Shown here one piece after another: positions 57,224-57,825 of a stretch of 57,825 bases of DNA. Both the position numbers and the translations under genes were made by a program. Positions within the stretch are counted from its first letter, which is position 1, and each line of letters starts with the position of its first letter. This DNA comes from Prevotella sp. UBA2755. Its GTDB lineage: Bacteria; Bacteroidota; Bacteroidia; Bacteroidales; Bacteroidaceae. The stretch is from contig DEJF01000054.1 in the NCBI GenBank assembly GCA_002353225.1, forward strand, positions 1 to 57,825, in the 5' to 3' direction. Under the pieces are notes generated by a model that ran no database searches, was not told where the DNA came from, and saw only the letters and a program-made list of their open reading frames with translations.

Positions 57224-57825
57224 TCGAGAAGACGAAGACACAGCGACTGATGAAATATTGGCCGTATGCGGTAGGATGCTTTTTGCTGTTGGCCATTGGC
57301 AGTTGGCTCATATTTGGCAACCACGCCACAACGCTGAAGGTAAACCTGGACGAACTGACCATCGGCGACGTGCAGAGGGCTGAGTTCAAGGACTATGTGC
57401 GCACCAACGGGCAGGTGATGCCCATCCAGGTAGTACAAATTTCGCCCGAAGAAGGCGGCATCGTGGTGGAACGGGTAGCCGAGGAAGGGGCAATGGTCAA
57501 GAAAGGTGATGTCATCGTGCGTCTGAGCAATTCTAACCTCGACCTCCAGATTCTGAATGCCGAAGCAGAACTGGCAGAGAAGCAGAACCTGCTGCGCAAT
57601 ACGCAGATAGCCATGCAGCAGGACCGGCTGAAGAATCAGACGGAGCAGGCACAACTCGACATGGATACCCAACGAAAGCAGCGCACCTATGAACAGAACC
57701 GCAGACTCCATCAGGAGAAACTAATCAGTAAGGAGGACTATGTGAGGTCGCAGGAGGACTACCAACTGTCTGCCCGCAAGCGTCAGTTGGTGGTGAAGCG
57801 GTTGAAGCAGGACTCGCTCTACCGC
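57211..57825 (+). CDS. HlyD-family periplasmic adaptor (cut by window end)
   Basis: 205 codons visible, open to the last base. MDRVIEKTKTQRLMKYWPYA precedes a membrane helix (VGCFLLLAIGSWLIF). Then comes the biotinyl-lipoyl-like hairpin start (QVMPIQVVQISPEEGGIVVE, VAEEGAMVKKGDVIVRL) and a coiled coil (LAEKQNLLRNTQIAMQQDRL). It connects an inner-membrane pump to the TolC protein encoded upstream. The start overlaps the tolC end by 13 bases in another frame. The C-terminal half lies outside the window. Confidence 0.88.
   Translation, partial: MDRVIEKTKTQRLMKYWPYAVGCFLLLAIGSWLIFGNHATTLKVNLDELTIGDVQRAEFKDYVRTNGQVMPIQVVQISPEEGGIVVERVAEEGAMVKKGDVIVRLSNSNLDLQILNAEAELAEKQNLLRNTQIAMQQDRLKNQTEQAQLDMDTQRKQRTYEQNRRLHQEKLISKEDYVRSQEDYQLSARKRQLVVKRLKQDSLYR

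Overview
The window looks like a chromosomal segment of a Bacteroidota bacterium, most likely Prevotella or a close relative. Reasons: many genes have TAnnTTTG-type -7 boxes and no clear Shine-Dalgarno sequence; there is an ECF-sigma/DUF4974 anti-sigma/TonB-receptor locus; DUF4250 and DUF4348 proteins are present; and a YtxH/holin-like/small-protein trio occurs. No tRNA, rRNA, CRISPR array or intact transposase was seen. Names and domains below come from reading the sequence; no database search was possible.

Layout. (1) About 0.25-18.7 kb is an AT-rich accessory block, all genes on the minus strand, bracketed by two copies of a ~45-bp repeat and by gene relics (tail of a DUF234-type ATPase on the left, a broken RhuM gene on the right). 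It holds three clusters: a six-gene unit with an ADP-ribosylglycohydrolase, a WYL-like mini-protein and a DnaB-type helicase; a cluster with two paralogous unknown proteins around a leucine-rich-repeat membrane protein; and a tightly packed five-gene operon (18067 down to 10205). That operon encodes a coiled-coil/CoiA-nuclease/WG-repeat/S1 protein, a SAM methyltransferase, a compact SF1 helicase, a 583-residue unknown and a DUF1848 protein. It is the best candidate here for an undescribed defence or nucleic-acid-processing system.

(2) 18.7-23.5 kb holds a non-coding stretch with a 22-bp tandem array and an inverted repeat, a hicAB toxin-antitoxin pair between two perfect 42-bp direct repeats, a DUF4250 pair, a sodium:alanine symporter, and a second 22-bp array followed by a conserved module with an alternating GC tract. 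(3) 23.5-28.4 kb is a compact AT-rich restriction-modification island: two different m5C methyltransferases, a terminator, a small controller-type HTH protein, a probable endonuclease and an unusual DHH-like protein. It joins the core chromosome exactly at the stop codon of a core gene.

(3, continued) 28.4-50.5 kb is core chromosome with higher GC: a TPR protein whose signal peptide is built from a 7-bp repeat, def, ruvX, a SPOR lipoprotein, the YtxH trio, a PhnP-like hydrolase, murB, a DUF4348 lipoprotein, pheS, panE, a winged-helix AlkZ-related protein, a GH3 glucosidase, two patatins around trmD, aminopeptidase P, a C1 peptidase, recJ and recQ. recQ carries an in-frame copy of the palindromic repeat that also flanks hicAB. 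(4) 50.6-57.8 kb holds an ECF sigma factor destroyed by an internal deletion, its anti-sigma and outer-membrane receptor, a third 22-bp array with the conserved module, and a histidine kinase/response regulator pair divergent from a TolC/HlyD efflux operon cut by the window end.

Together the window shows an ordinary housekeeping backbone interrupted by two horizontally acquired defence-like islands and decorated with several families of small intergenic repeats.
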